From the NCBI GenBank assembly GCA_016235125.1, contig JACRLZ010000006.1:248001-312000 (forward strand): a stretch of 64,000 bases of DNA, written 5' to 3'. A program made the translations under genes and the position numbers. Shown piece after piece: positions 16,532-26,167 of the stretch. How positions within the stretch are numbered: the first letter of the stretch is position 1; each line of letters begins with the position of its first letter. Source of the stretch: Sphingobacteriales bacterium (lineage in GTDB: Bacteria > Bacteroidota > Bacteroidia > Chitinophagales > Chitinophagaceae). Under the pieces are notes generated by a model. The model had not been told where the DNA came from. It searched no databases and saw nothing but the letters and a program-made list of their open reading frames with translations.

Positions 16532-16539
16532 TACCTTTG
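16532..16539 (+). promoter_or_regulatory. Bacteroidota -7 box upstream of asnS
   Basis: TACCTTTG matches TAnnTTTG and lies 20 nt before the asnS ATG at 16560, supporting that start rather than an upstream in-frame one. The rest of the 253-bp rho-asnS gap shows nothing else I can name. Confidence 0.55.
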
Positions 16540-16559
16540 CCCCTCTCAAAAGAAGAAAA

Positions 16560-18002
16560 ATGTTCAACAATCGGATCAAAATAAAAGAGCTGCTGGCCAT
16601 GGAACCGGCCGGACAGGAAGTAATCGTAATGGGATGGGTGCGGAGTTTCCGTAACAATCAATTCATAGCGCTGAATGACGGCAGCACCAATAATAATATA
16701 CAGGTGGTGGCAGGGCTTGGCCAGTTTGGTGATGAACTTCTGAAAAGAATTACAACATCTGCTTCTTTGAAAGTGACAGGGACAATTGTTCCATCGCTTG
16801 GTAAGGGACAAAAAATGGATTTGAATGCCACAACAATTGAAATACTCGGCGACAGCGATGCAGAAAAATATCCTCTTCAATTAAAAAATAGACCAACACT
16901 TGAATACCTGAGAGAAAAGGCTCATCTGCGTTTCCGTACCAACACATTTGGTTCTGTATTCCGTGTTCGTCATGCACTGGCTTTTGCTATTCATAAATTT
17001 TTTAATGATAAAGGATTTGTGTACATGCACACCCCGATCATCACCGGCAGTGATGCAGAAGGAGCAGGTGAATTGTTTCGGGTAACAACACTTCCGTTTG
17101 ATAAAACGCCAAGGAGTGAAGATGGGTCAGTTAATTTCAAAGAGGATTTTTTTGGAAGAGCAACTAATTTAACCGTGAGTGGACAATTAGAAGGGGAGTT
17201 GGGGGCTACAGCTTTTGGCGATATCTATACTTTCGGTCCCACTTTCCGTGCAGAGAACAGCAATACCACAAGACATCTTGCAGAGTTCTGGATGATAGAA
17301 CCGGAAATGGCTTTTTATGACCTGGAAGACAATATGAATCTTGCAGAAGAGTTTATCAAATACATCATTAAATATGCAATAGATAACAATAAGGAGGATC
17401 TGGAATTTCTTGCTCAGCGGCTGGCTGATGAAGAAAAACAATTGCCGCAGGACAAACGCAGTGAAATGGGATTGATGGGAAAATTAGAGTTTGTGCTGAA
17501 CAACGATTTTGAAAGACTTACCTATACCGATGCAATTGATATTTTAAAAGAAAGCAATTACAATAAGAAAAAGAAATTTCAATACGGGATCACCGGATGG
17601 GGAATGGACCTGCAAAGCGAACATGAAAGATACCTGGTGGAAAAACATTTTAAAAAACCGGTGATCCTCTATAATTATCCCGGAGCCATCAAAGCTTTTT
17701 ACATGCGGCAGAATGATGATGGTAAAACAGTTGCTGCAATGGATATACTTGCTCCCGGTATTGGCGAAATTGTCGGTGGCTCTCAGAGAGAAGAACGATT
17801 AGATAAGCTGGAAGCAAGGATGAAAGAAATGCATATTCCCATTGAAGAAATGTGGTGGTATCTTGATACAAGAAGGTTTGGCACTGTTCCCCATGCAGGC
17901 TTTGGGTTAGGGTTTGAAAGAATGGTACAGTTTGTTACCGGCATGACGAATATCCGGGATGTTATTGCTTTTCCAAGAGCGCCGGGGAGCGCCGAGTTTT
18001 AA
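16560..18002 (+). CDS. asnS: Asparaginyl-tRNA synthetase
   Basis: Class II aminoacyl-tRNA synthetase of 480 residues that charges tRNA-Asn. The N-terminal OB-fold anticodon-binding domain covers about 1-120 ([19 protein letters not shown]). Class II motif 1 is near [34 protein letters not shown], motif 2 is [28 protein letters not shown], and motif 3 is [15 protein letters not shown] near the C-terminus. The terminal sequence [17 protein letters not shown] is typical of AsnS. The ATG at 16560 fits both the promoter box and the conserved length. A bidirectional terminator follows immediately. Confidence 0.97.
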   Translation: MFNNRIKIKELLAMEPAGQEVIVMGWVRSFRNNQFIALNDGSTNNNIQVVAGLGQFGDELLKRITTSASLKVTGTIVPSLGKGQKMDLNATTIEILGDSDAEKYPLQLKNRPTLEYLREKAHLRFRTNTFGSVFRVRHALAFAIHKFFNDKGFVYMHTPIITGSDAEGAGELFRVTTLPFDKTPRSEDGSVNFKEDFFGRATNLTVSGQLEGELGATAFGDIYTFGPTFRAENSNTTRHLAEFWMIEPEMAFYDLEDNMNLAEEFIKYIIKYAIDNNKEDLEFLAQRLADEEKQLPQDKRSEMGLMGKLEFVLNNDFERLTYTDAIDILKESNYNKKKKFQYGITGWGMDLQSEHERYLVEKHFKKPVILYNYPGAIKAFYMRQNDDGKTVAAMDILAPGIGEIVGGSQREERLDKLEARMKEMHIPIEEMWWYLDTRRFGTVPHAGFGLGFERMVQFVTGMTNIRDVIAFPRAPGSAEF

Positions 18003-18007
18003 AAAAA

Positions 18008-18040
18008 AGAGGCCACCATTAATGACAGCCTCTCCTTTTT
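18008..18040. terminator. Bidirectional intrinsic terminator
   Basis: AGAGGC (18008-18013) and GCCTCT (18028-18033) form a stem with a 14-base loop. It is followed by CCTTTTT for asnS and, read the other way, preceded by a run of A residues that gives a T-run for the leftward lipoprotein gene ending at 18057. Confidence 0.7.
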
Positions 18041-18056
18041 GTAATAGCAGTTTCAA

Positions 18057-18467
18057 TTATTGCCCATACATTTTTTTCTCTATGTCGCTAACCTTTGTGC
18101 TGAATTCAACTGCTTTGGCAGGATCGGTTAGGGTTTGGGAATAAGCGGTAGATGCCCTAAGAATAGCGGAATGTAATTTGGTCATTTCAAGAAAATGACT
18201 CTCAGCAGAAGGATCCTCTTTTTTCTTTTTGTCAATCGCTATTTGTGCATCTACATATTTCTGCATGGCATCAAGAATCGACGCTTCATCTTTCAATGCA
18301 GCAGTGTCAATGTTAGGAACCATGCCGTCTCCGCTTTCTTTGGATGGGCCCACCGTGGTTTCAGCAGAACCTTTACTATCGTCTTTCTTTTTATCGCCTC
18401 CCCCGCAGGAAAGGATGAATAAAGAAGCAGCAACTGCAGTTGCCGCAAGTAAAAATTTCAGTTTCAT
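18057..18467 (-). CDS. Small hypothetical lipoprotein
   Basis: A 136-residue predicted lipoprotein. The signal MKLKFLLAATAVAASLFILSC places the cysteine at 21, followed by GGGDKKKDD and a disordered linker. The C-terminal 80 residues (SILDAMQKYVDAQIAIDKKKKED to SDIEKKMYG) look like two or three amphipathic helices. No family recognised. It converges on asnS across a shared terminator and is divergent from exbD. Confidence 0.65.
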   Translation of the reverse strand: MKLKFLLAATAVAASLFILSCGGGDKKKDDSKGSAETTVGPSKESGDGMVPNIDTAALKDEASILDAMQKYVDAQIAIDKKKKEDPSAESHFLEMTKLHSAILRASTAYSQTLTDPAKAVEFSTKVSDIEKKMYGQ

Positions 18468-18549
18468 AAATAATTAGTTTGGTGACTGTGATTGAAGATA
18501 AGAATTGTTATGGAAATAGTACCGTTGATTATCTTATTAAAAAAAGTTT

Positions 18550-19092
18550 ATGGAGACAATCACTATTGAGCAGGGCAGGAGACAAAGGCCCGGCGTAAAA
18601 CATTTGACGAAGCATAACCTGAAGGTTGACATGACACCAATGGTTGATCTCGGGTTTCTGCTTATCAGTTTCTTCGTTGTTACCACAGAATTAAGCCGCC
18701 CCAGGACTATGAATCTTTATATGCCACATGATGGCAAACCGATGCCGTCTGCGGAATCTAAAACGATTACAATTTTAGCAGGAGGAAACAACAGGTTATT
18801 CTATTATTTTGGAGAAGAAAATGCCGCAGGGATAAAAAACCCGATAATGCCTTTATCATGGGATGAAAAGACCGGGATAGGAAAAATTATCAGCGAAAAA
18901 CAACTACAACTCGACCATTCAAAAGGAGGCAGAAACGAACTGATGGTAATTATAAAACCGGGAAAGGAATCTGCCTACAAAAACCTGGTAAACCTGCTGG
19001 ATGAAATGCTCATTCACCAGGTATCAGGATATGCCATTATAAAACCGGGAAAACGGGATGCCCTTTATCTTGAAAGTCATAAATATTATTAA
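18550..19092 (+). CDS. exbD: ExbD-type biopolymer transport protein
   Basis: A 180-residue ExbD/TolR family protein, a component of proton-driven inner-membrane motors that energise TonB-dependent transport. The transmembrane segment with the proton-path aspartate is clear: KVDMTPMVDLGFLLISFFVVTTEL (about 25-48). The periplasmic domain follows (LMVIIKPGKESAYKNLVNLLDEM). No exbB or tonB is adjacent, so it may be one of several ExbD paralogues that partner with genes elsewhere. It is 48 bp upstream of the first glycosyltransferase but is not obviously part of the glycan locus. Confidence 0.88.
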   Translation: METITIEQGRRQRPGVKHLTKHNLKVDMTPMVDLGFLLISFFVVTTELSRPRTMNLYMPHDGKPMPSAESKTITILAGGNNRLFYYFGEENAAGIKNPIMPLSWDEKTGIGKIISEKQLQLDHSKGGRNELMVIIKPGKESAYKNLVNLLDEMLIHQVSGYAIIKPGKRDALYLESHKYY

Positions 19093-19140
19093 GTTTGTCA
19101 GGCAGGGAAAACTAATAACAGCTTTGCCGGGACAATCAAA

Positions 19141-20220
19141 ATGAAAGTAGCATTTATTACGAGGGCAACTTTGTTTAATGTTCCGGGAGGTGACACGGTT
19201 CAAATAATTGAAACAGCGGGTTATCTCCGGAAACTGAATGCAGAGGTTGATATAATTCTTTCCGGTAAAAAAATCAACTATTCAAAATACGATCTTTTTC
19301 ATTTTTTTAATATTACACGACCCGCAGACATTCTTCGTTATATAAAAAAAATTGAAGCACCGGTAATATTATCGCCAATACTGGTTGATTACAGTGAATA
19401 TGACAGGTATCATCGAAAGGGGCTTTCAGGATTTATTTTCAAAAAATTTTCGCCGGGTGTAAATGAATATATTAAAACAATGGTAAGGGCTGTAAAAGGA
19501 AATGATTCAATGCCGCCCGCCTCTTATATCCTGAAAGGGCACAAAAAAAGCATAAAAAAAATTCTGGCAAGGGTAACAATTTTATTACCAGCCTCTGAAC
19601 TGGAATATCAAAAACTACAAAAAGAATATGGGGTTAAAAAAGAGTATGTAATAGTTCCCAACGGCATAAGCTCCGGTCTGTTTATTCCGGATGAAAAAAG
19701 GGAAAAGGAAAAAAATCTTGTTATTTGTGGCGCCCGTATAGAAGGAATTAAAAATCAATTAAACCTCATTAAGGCTTTGAATGATTCCCGGTATAATGTT
19801 TTCCTTATCGGGTCACCTGCCCCCAACCAATTAAGTTACTATAGCAAATGCCGGAAAGCAGCATCATCAAATGTGGAGTTTATTGAAAGATTGCCTCAGG
19901 ATGAGCTTGTTGATTATTACAGAAGAGCTAAAGTGCATGTACTGCCGAGCTGGTTTGAAACATGCGGTCTTTCTTCACTGGAAGCTGCAGCAATGGGTTG
20001 TAATATTGTAATAACAGACAAAGGATATACAAAGGATTATTTTGGAGACGACGCCTTTTATTGTAATCCGGAGGACCCCGCATCCATATTAACTGCGGTT
20101 GAAAAAGCAGCATCGGTTACGAGTAATAAAATCTTGCAAAAAAGAATTTTAGAAGAATACACATGGGAAAATGCCGCAGCCATTACCTTAGAAGCATATA
20201 AAAAAGTTGTACCAGGTTGA
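19141..20220 (+). CDS. Glycosyltransferase, GT4-like
   Basis: A 359-residue GT-B fold enzyme predicted to transfer a sugar from an activated donor during surface-glycan assembly. The C-terminal donor-binding half has the retaining GT4 pattern: PSWFETCGLSSLEAAAMGCNIVITDKG (about 263-289). The N-terminal half starts KVAFITRATLFNVPGGDTVQIIETAGYL, the usual glycine-rich acceptor-side loop. It overlaps the next gene by four bases, so the two are translationally coupled. Donor and acceptor unknown. Confidence 0.9.
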   Translation: MKVAFITRATLFNVPGGDTVQIIETAGYLRKLNAEVDIILSGKKINYSKYDLFHFFNITRPADILRYIKKIEAPVILSPILVDYSEYDRYHRKGLSGFIFKKFSPGVNEYIKTMVRAVKGNDSMPPASYILKGHKKSIKKILARVTILLPASELEYQKLQKEYGVKKEYVIVPNGISSGLFIPDEKREKEKNLVICGARIEGIKNQLNLIKALNDSRYNVFLIGSPAPNQLSYYSKCRKAASSNVEFIERLPQDELVDYYRRAKVHVLPSWFETCGLSSLEAAAMGCNIVITDKGYTKDYFGDDAFYCNPEDPASILTAVEKAASVTSNKILQKRILEEYTWENAAAITLEAYKKVVPG

Positions 20221-21317
20221 AAAAACTAAAAATCGGCATACTCGGCTCCCGGGGCATTCCCAACAACTATGGCGGGTTTGAACAATTCGCCCAATACTTA
20301 TCTGAAGGCCTGCATAAGCGGGGGCATGAAGTATGGGTATATAATTCTCACAAGCACCCGTACCAGCAAAGCGAATGGAACGGCGTACATATTATTCACT
20401 GCAAAGACTGGGAATACAAATTCGGAACAGCCGGGCAGTTTATATATGACCGCAACTGTATCAAAGATGCCCGCAACAAAAACTTTGATGTAGTGCTTCA
20501 TCTTGGCTATACCAGCGATTCTGTATGGCACCGCCGCTGGCCGAAGAATGCGGTGAATATGATTAATATGGACGGGCTGGAGTGGCAGCGGAAAAAATAT
20601 AACTGGTTTACCCGCCGCTTTCTGAAAAGAGCCGAGCGGCTTGCTGCTACGCATGGCGATGTGCTGGTAGCAGATTCAATCGCTATACAGGAGTATATAA
20701 AGACCACCTATGGAAAAACAGCGCATTATATTCCTTATGCAGCTGACATATTTGACAAACCAGATATTCGTCAATTGAAGAAATTTCAACTGCAAGCCAA
20801 CAACTATTATCTGCTGATGGCCCGCATGGTACCGGAAAATAATATTGAAACAATAATCAAGGGATACCTGCTGTCGGGGCAAACCAAACCCCTGCTCGTT
20901 ATTGGCGATACCGGCAACCGTTTTGGAAAATATCTTGTATCAACATATAACCGACCGGATATTATTTATACCGGACCGGTTTTTGACAGTGAGCTATTGA
21001 ATAACCTGCGGTATTATTCCCTCCGTTATTTTCATGGGCATTCTGTCGGGGGCACCAATCCTTCCTTGCTGGAAGCCATGTCCTGCAGTTGTGACATTAT
21101 TGCCCACGACAATATTTTTAATAAATCAGTTCTTGGTAATGATGCCGGTTATTTTATAGGAGAAGGGCAAATAGCAGAATTATTAAATGAGAATAAAGAA
21201 ACAACCATAACTGAAGCGGGAAAAAAATCAAACCTTGAAAAAATCAGGACGCATTATAATCCCGGTAAAATCATTGACGCTTACGAAAACCTGATGCTGA
21301 ACTCACTCCGGCACTGA
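20217..21317 (+). CDS. DUF1972-type glycosyltransferase
   Basis: A 366-residue GT-B glycosyltransferase whose N-terminal half is the DUF1972 domain (KIGILGSRGIPNNYGGFEQFAQYLSEGL, NMDGLEWQRKKY), found in enzymes such as rhamnosyltransferases of capsule and O-antigen loci. The C-terminal half has YTGPVFDSELLNNLRYYSLRYFHGHSVGGTNPSLLEAMSC, the usual GT4 donor site with glutamate. The start is a TTG at 20217 that overlaps the previous stop codon. The last 15 bases overlap the convergent membrane protein gene. Confidence 0.9.
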   Translation: MKKLKIGILGSRGIPNNYGGFEQFAQYLSEGLHKRGHEVWVYNSHKHPYQQSEWNGVHIIHCKDWEYKFGTAGQFIYDRNCIKDARNKNFDVVLHLGYTSDSVWHRRWPKNAVNMINMDGLEWQRKKYNWFTRRFLKRAERLAATHGDVLVADSIAIQEYIKTTYGKTAHYIPYAADIFDKPDIRQLKKFQLQANNYYLLMARMVPENNIETIIKGYLLSGQTKPLLVIGDTGNRFGKYLVSTYNRPDIIYTGPVFDSELLNNLRYYSLRYFHGHSVGGTNPSLLEAMSCSCDIIAHDNIFNKSVLGNDAGYFIGEGQIAELLNENKETTITEAGKKSNLEKIRTHYNPGKIIDAYENLMLNSLRH

Positions 21318-22538
21318 TTGCAACGCCGGTTTTATTTCTTTTCTGCCGGGCACATCAAAAACGGGAAAGGCATTGGTAAATGCCAGGATCCAGATAACAT
21401 ATTCTGCCGCATTGGTGATAAAACTTCCCGTAAACTGGTAAATGAATATGAAAAGGAAAAGCATGAGGCGGTAGTAATTTTTCCATGTTTTGGTAATGAT
21501 GAAAAAGAAGATCTCAATCGCTATTCTGCCAATAAAACCCACCCAGCCAAACAAGGCCAGCGTTTCAGCTGCTGCATTCGGGATGGCCACGGGGGTAGTA
21601 TGAAAATATAAATAGTAGCCGCGGATTAAATCAGCGCCTTCAAGCTTTAGCTGTCCCGGGCCAATACCCCACCAGGAATTACCCTGTTCAAGTAAGTTCC
21701 TTGCGATGATGAATGCATCGCCGGTTCTGCCCGATGCGGAAGAGTCGTTACCTGAAATAATATTCTCAAGCCGGGTGAAAAAAGGATTATCCCTGAAAAA
21801 TAAATAAATAAGCAGGAACAACACAACACCGGCAAAACCGGTATTGATAAACCCATTCACCACCCGTCTTTTTGCATGAAGGGTCCGAAAATGGATAAAA
21901 AGGCAAATACATCCCGCAATCAGCAAACTGGTTATAACACCAAGAGAAAATGAAAGAATGAACGGCAGAAAGAGCATAAATAAAAGCCGGTACTTATTCA
22001 TTGAATTTTTCTGCAAAACATATTGAAGAAAGAAATACAAAAACAAAGGCACAAAAAGTAATGCATAGTAAGATGCTTCATACGTTAACATTTTCAGTCG
22101 TAAAAATCCCCCAACCCCGTCGGTAATTGTTTGTTTTATCCAGAACCAGCTGTAAAATGGCGTGAAGTAAAAAACAATGGCAATAAGGCACAGCACGGTA
22201 TTTATAATAAGCAGGGTCGTTAGTATTTTTTCTTTGTTGTGGTCAGTTTTCAGCCAGGTATAAAATGCCTGACCAAAAATATAAACAGCCAGCAGGTTGA
22301 GCAGGCTGATGGCATATTGCTTTTCATCAACACCCACAAAAAAAAGATGAGCAATAAAAAAAGGTAAAAAAACTGCAATGAATGGAAGAGCAGGTTCATT
22401 TTTTCTTTTTATCAGAACCCATATATAAAAGAAAGGGGCCAGTAATGAGGTATAAAGCAGGCCAAAAGGAAGCCCGGCGGAATTGACAAAAAAATAAAGA
22501 AAGGCGAAGGGAAGATATTTATTAAGCTTTAATCCCAT
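21303..22538 (-). CDS. Wzy-like O-antigen/polysaccharide polymerase
   Basis: A 411-residue polytopic membrane protein with about ten hydrophobic segments and a long periplasmic loop (about 265-330) containing GNDSSASGRTGDAFIIARNLLEQGNSWWGIGPG. The loop motif with SGR and WWGIGPG is characteristic of the O-antigen ligase/polymerase superfamily. Function in joining repeat units is inferred from this and from the Wzx gene just upstream on the same strand (34-bp gap). A second protein of this superfamily is encoded at 24816-26108. Confidence 0.75.
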   Translation of the reverse strand: MGLKLNKYLPFAFLYFFVNSAGLPFGLLYTSLLAPFFYIWVLIKRKNEPALPFIAVFLPFFIAHLFFVGVDEKQYAISLLNLLAVYIFGQAFYTWLKTDHNKEKILTTLLIINTVLCLIAIVFYFTPFYSWFWIKQTITDGVGGFLRLKMLTYEASYYALLFVPLFLYFFLQYVLQKNSMNKYRLLFMLFLPFILSFSLGVITSLLIAGCICLFIHFRTLHAKRRVVNGFINTGFAGVVLFLLIYLFFRDNPFFTRLENIISGNDSSASGRTGDAFIIARNLLEQGNSWWGIGPGQLKLEGADLIRGYYLYFHTTPVAIPNAAAETLALFGWVGFIGRIAIEIFFFIITKTWKNYYRLMLFLFIFIYQFTGSFITNAAEYVIWILAFTNAFPVFDVPGRKEIKPALQSVPE

Positions 22539-22572
22539 AGTTATAATAATGAGTGAAACGTCAGTCAGCCGG

Positions 22573-23835
22573 TCATGGTTGTTTGTTACCGGCGTATGAC
22601 CTGAATATTTTTATCAATGCCAGCGATACGCCAGTTGTGATAAACAGTTCTGTTAGGTATATGGAAACAACCGTACCCCTAGCGCCATAGATTGAAGCCA
22701 GCACAAGATTTCCTGTGATGCATAACAGCAACCCGGACAAATAGATCAGAAAATATGTTTTCTTTTTGTTCAGCGCCAGCAATGATAATGAGCCCGGCAT
22801 ATTGAGACATACTACCGGAACAGCGATACAAAGCAGCCGCAACAGCAATACAGCCTCATCGTGCTGTTCATGCATGAAAAAGCCAATGATCAGGGGAGCG
22901 AGGATAATAACAGCAGCAGATGCAATAGTGGTTAATAAAAGGAAAGGGATAAAAATTTTTTTGAAATACTGTTTCAGCGTTGTGCCCCCCTGTGTTGCCA
23001 GCCGGCATACATTCGGGTAAATAGTTTGTGCAAACGCTGTCAGCACCTGCTTCATCGCAAAATAGACCCGTTCGGCCACACTGAAATACCCGGCAGCCAG
23101 GTCATTAGTGTACAAGCGGAGTATAAACAGGTTTCCGTATTGCATGAAGTTCATGGAAAGATTCGTGGCGGTTACGGACCAGCCATCCTGCAGTGAAGAA
23201 ATAATTCGATTTAATGATGGCCGGGAATAATGTAAACCAAACATTCTGACAACAAATACAGAAGCAGCGATGCCTGCAATGAGATTGCCCGTTCCCAAAA
23301 AGAAAGTAAACAGCGCTGCATCATCCGGTTTCCGGATAAACAGGAATATTAAAACAACAAAAATTATTTTGGAACACAAAACAGATAATGCCGCCCAGTG
23401 CAGTTTTTCCATACCCTGCAAAAACCAGGAAGGCAGAGATGCCTGACCGGGTACAAAAACAAAAGCCATACAATAAAGCATGAAATGCTCCCTGATGACC
23501 GGGAAAACTGCTGCCAGCAGCAGTAAAATAAGAAAGGCTGCTACACAAAGAATGAGTTTGGTATGAATGCAGGTGAAGAAAAGTTCCGATAATTTATTAC
23601 GATCCTCCTTGTTAAGAGAAACCTCCCTTGACCCTGTTTGACCAAAACCGTATTCTGCCAGTGTACCCAGGAAAAACATGATGACCTGGGCCACCGCGAC
23701 CCGGCCAAAGTTCTCCACACCGATCTTTGCAATAACAAACGGAACAACCAGCAGTTGCAGCAGCGCATTAATACCCTGCACCAGGCTCAGTGAAAAAAAA
23801 TTACGGGCAAGTTTCTTTTTGTTTACCTGTATCAT
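22573..23835 (-). CDS. Wzx-type polysaccharide flippase
   Basis: A 420-residue protein of the MOP/polysaccharide transporter superfamily with about twelve transmembrane segments. The N-terminal pattern ARNFFSLSLVQGINALLQLLVVPFVIAKIGVENFGRVAVAQVIMFF is typical of RfbX/Wzx flippases that move undecaprenyl-linked repeat units to the periplasmic face. It is the first gene of a leftward pair with the Wzy-like polymerase and is divergent from the Wzz-like gene. Confidence 0.88.
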   Translation of the reverse strand: MIQVNKKKLARNFFSLSLVQGINALLQLLVVPFVIAKIGVENFGRVAVAQVIMFFLGTLAEYGFGQTGSREVSLNKEDRNKLSELFFTCIHTKLILCVAAFLILLLLAAVFPVIREHFMLYCMAFVFVPGQASLPSWFLQGMEKLHWAALSVLCSKIIFVVLIFLFIRKPDDAALFTFFLGTGNLIAGIAASVFVVRMFGLHYSRPSLNRIISSLQDGWSVTATNLSMNFMQYGNLFILRLYTNDLAAGYFSVAERVYFAMKQVLTAFAQTIYPNVCRLATQGGTTLKQYFKKIFIPFLLLTTIASAAVIILAPLIIGFFMHEQHDEAVLLLRLLCIAVPVVCLNMPGSLSLLALNKKKTYFLIYLSGLLLCITGNLVLASIYGARGTVVSIYLTELFITTGVSLALIKIFRSYAGNKQP

Positions 23836-23954
23836 TAATGCTTACGAAGATAAGGATGCCGCTTCGGCAATCTTGCAGGTATATTTTAAGCAAACCGCAC
23901 AACCATCCGTCAGGGCATTGCGATATATGCAGTAAAATTCATTATTTTCAACTC

Positions 23955-24791
23955 ATGCCCGAACAATCAACAGAAGACATAGACTTACTAAGGCTGTTAG
24001 AAAGGACAATCAGCTTTTTCAAAAAATTCAAATGGGTATTTATTATTGCCCTGCTGGCCGGTATTATCAGCGGCTGGTTTTTTTACCGATTCATGATCCC
24101 GGTCACTTATAAATCAAGGGTTGTACTCCATTCATTTATTTTAACCAATCCGGAACATATACAGCTGGTAAATAACTGGAATAATCTGCTGAAGCAAAAA
24201 GAGTATAAAGAACTTTCAGTTGTGCTGGGATGCAATGAAGAAATACTGAGAAAAACAAAACAACTGAAAGCAAAAGAGATACAACAGGCTTTTACACCCA
24301 GCAACCCGAATGGGTTTACCATTGATGCTGTGGTAACCGACACTCAAATTCTCGACACTTTACAGGCAGCAATTATTTATGGTTTTGAAAACGGTAATTA
24401 CATAAGAGAACGTCTTGCCATTAAAAGAGCAGCATTAACGGAACTGATTGAAAAGACCAATACAGAAATTAAAAAACTTGATTCAACCAAAAAGGTAATG
24501 GAAAATATCATCAGCGGAAGCGGAAGAGCATCTTCTTCACTGATTGTTGATGGCTCCAGCATTAACAGGCAGCTGATTGAAATGAATGAAAAATTTTTGA
24601 ACTATAAAGAAAATCTTCAGTTTACCGGCGCTGTACAGGTGCTGCAGGGGTTCAGTAAATTCAATAAACCCGACGGGCCACACCTGCTACCCTGGCTTAT
24701 CATCGGTATTTTCTTTTTTACGGTTCTGGCCTGGGCTTATGCACTTATCAGCAATATCAATTACAAACTGAAGCAAAGGGCAAAAAAATAA
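23955..24791 (+). CDS. Wzz-like chain-length determinant protein
   Basis: A 278-residue inner-membrane protein with one transmembrane helix near each end (about 28-48 FIIALLAGIISGWFFYRFM and about 244-266 PWLIIGIFFFTVLAWAYALI) and a periplasmic region rich in coiled-coil helices (LTELIEKTNTEIKKLDSTKKVME). This is the Wzz/PCP topology that sets polysaccharide chain length. The ATG at 23955 is chosen because it places the start just before LLRLLERTISFFKKFKW; upstream in-frame sequence overlaps the divergent flippase gene. Confidence 0.75.
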   Translation: MPEQSTEDIDLLRLLERTISFFKKFKWVFIIALLAGIISGWFFYRFMIPVTYKSRVVLHSFILTNPEHIQLVNNWNNLLKQKEYKELSVVLGCNEEILRKTKQLKAKEIQQAFTPSNPNGFTIDAVVTDTQILDTLQAAIIYGFENGNYIRERLAIKRAALTELIEKTNTEIKKLDSTKKVMENIISGSGRASSSLIVDGSSINRQLIEMNEKFLNYKENLQFTGAVQVLQGFSKFNKPDGPHLLPWLIIGIFFFTVLAWAYALISNINYKLKQRAKK

Positions 24792-24815
24792 TCCGGTTAT
24801 TTCAAAAACATAAAT

Positions 24816-26108
24816 ATGAAACGAAGGGGGGGAACAAAAGAACTGTTATTCACCCTGCTGATCCTATGGTATATTGCTTTTTTTGCCGGGCTCGTTTTTC
24901 ATTTCAGGGCGGTAAGTAGTATCAGCGTAGGGTTGATATTGCTTACAGGTCTTGTATGGAACAAAACAGATACAGGGAGTTTTATCAGCAGGGAACTTTT
25001 CAGTTTCTTTCCGGTGAGTTGTTTTGCATATTTCCTTTACATCTCTCTATTGCTTTTAATTAATGATAATACAAAAACAGCCCTGCGGCATATCGAACTC
25101 AAGTCTGCTCTTGTACTGATTCCCGCCGCGGTTCTATGTTGTAATTTTTTAAACGCAGGAACAATCCGACTGCTGTTAAAATACTTTCTGTTCCTGCTTG
25201 TGTCTGCCTGTTTGTATTGCATAGCCCTATCTGTGATTAACTACATGAATAGCGGCGACAGTTCTGATTTTTTTTATCATAACCTTGTAAGCCCTTTAAA
25301 GCAACATGCCGTTTATTTTTCACTACTGATTTTTTTTGCCATCCTTTATCTGCTCGGGGAAATGAAAAAAGGGATCCGGTTTTTTAGTAAAGCGATTCAT
25401 TTCTTGTTGATAGTTTTTTTTTCACTCTTTCTTGTCCTGCTATCTTCAAAACTGGTATTGTTGTTTTATGCAGGATACCTTGTTTATTTTTTTCTTTCCG
25501 GAAAAATGCAGGAAAGACAAAACAAGGCATGGCTTATTCTTTCTGTGATATTACTGGCCGGGGCATCTGTTCTGGTTTTTTTTACCAATAACCCCGTAAA
25601 TAAAAGGTTCAGGGAAATATTTCAGGGGGATATAGGCATGGTAAAAAAAGACAGCTATTCTCCTGCAGATTATTTTAACGGGCTTCAGTTCCGGCTGCTC
25701 CAGTGGAGGCTTGTTCCGGAAATTCTGGATGAAAACAAAAGTTGGCTGACAGGATTGGGTGAAAACGCAGGTCAACAGAAACTACAGGAAAAATATATTT
25801 CAAAGAATATGTACCGGGGGCAGCCCGGCACCCCGGATACAGGCTATCTTGCCTACAATACACATAACCAGTTATTACAATCACTTCTCACCGGCGGTAT
25901 TACCGGCAGTATACTTTTTTTACTGATTTGTATTGCTCTTTTACGAATGGCCTTGCGGCAAAGGAAAAGCAGGGTTGTCGCCGCAACTGTTCTGATTTTA
26001 TTTTTTTCAATGATCGAATCATGCTTTGAAACACAATACGGGCTATTGCTTTTTACTTTTTTTCCCCTTTTCTTTTCCAGGCTTTCAGGAGAGGAGGCCG
26101 GTATATAA
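24816..26108 (+). CDS. O-antigen ligase family membrane protein (WaaL/Wzy-like)
   Basis: A 430-residue polytopic protein, about ten to twelve membrane segments. The large periplasmic loop carries the superfamily motif with histidine, AYNTHNQLLQSLLTGGITG (about 348-366), preceded by a segment with WRLVPEILDENKSWLTGLGEN. This motif is the usual active-site region in WaaL ligases. Sitting 24 bp after the Wzz gene it may ligate or polymerise the glycan; which of the two superfamily members in the locus is the ligase cannot be decided from sequence. Confidence 0.78.
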   Translation: MKRRGGTKELLFTLLILWYIAFFAGLVFHFRAVSSISVGLILLTGLVWNKTDTGSFISRELFSFFPVSCFAYFLYISLLLLINDNTKTALRHIELKSALVLIPAAVLCCNFLNAGTIRLLLKYFLFLLVSACLYCIALSVINYMNSGDSSDFFYHNLVSPLKQHAVYFSLLIFFAILYLLGEMKKGIRFFSKAIHFLLIVFFSLFLVLLSSKLVLLFYAGYLVYFFLSGKMQERQNKAWLILSVILLAGASVLVFFTNNPVNKRFREIFQGDIGMVKKDSYSPADYFNGLQFRLLQWRLVPEILDENKSWLTGLGENAGQQKLQEKYISKNMYRGQPGTPDTGYLAYNTHNQLLQSLLTGGITGSILFLLICIALLRMALRQRKSRVVAATVLILFFSMIESCFETQYGLLLFTFFPLFFSRLSGEEAGI

Positions 26109-26167
26109 CTGCAGCAGCGGACAACCTATATGCAGTTTATCCCGATATGGATTGCAGGATTGTAATA

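Noticed and set aside
16326..16880. Open frame of 184 codons on the minus strand across the asnS 5' end
   Set aside because: It lies opposite a clearly conserved asnS coding region and its peptide has no recognisable pattern.
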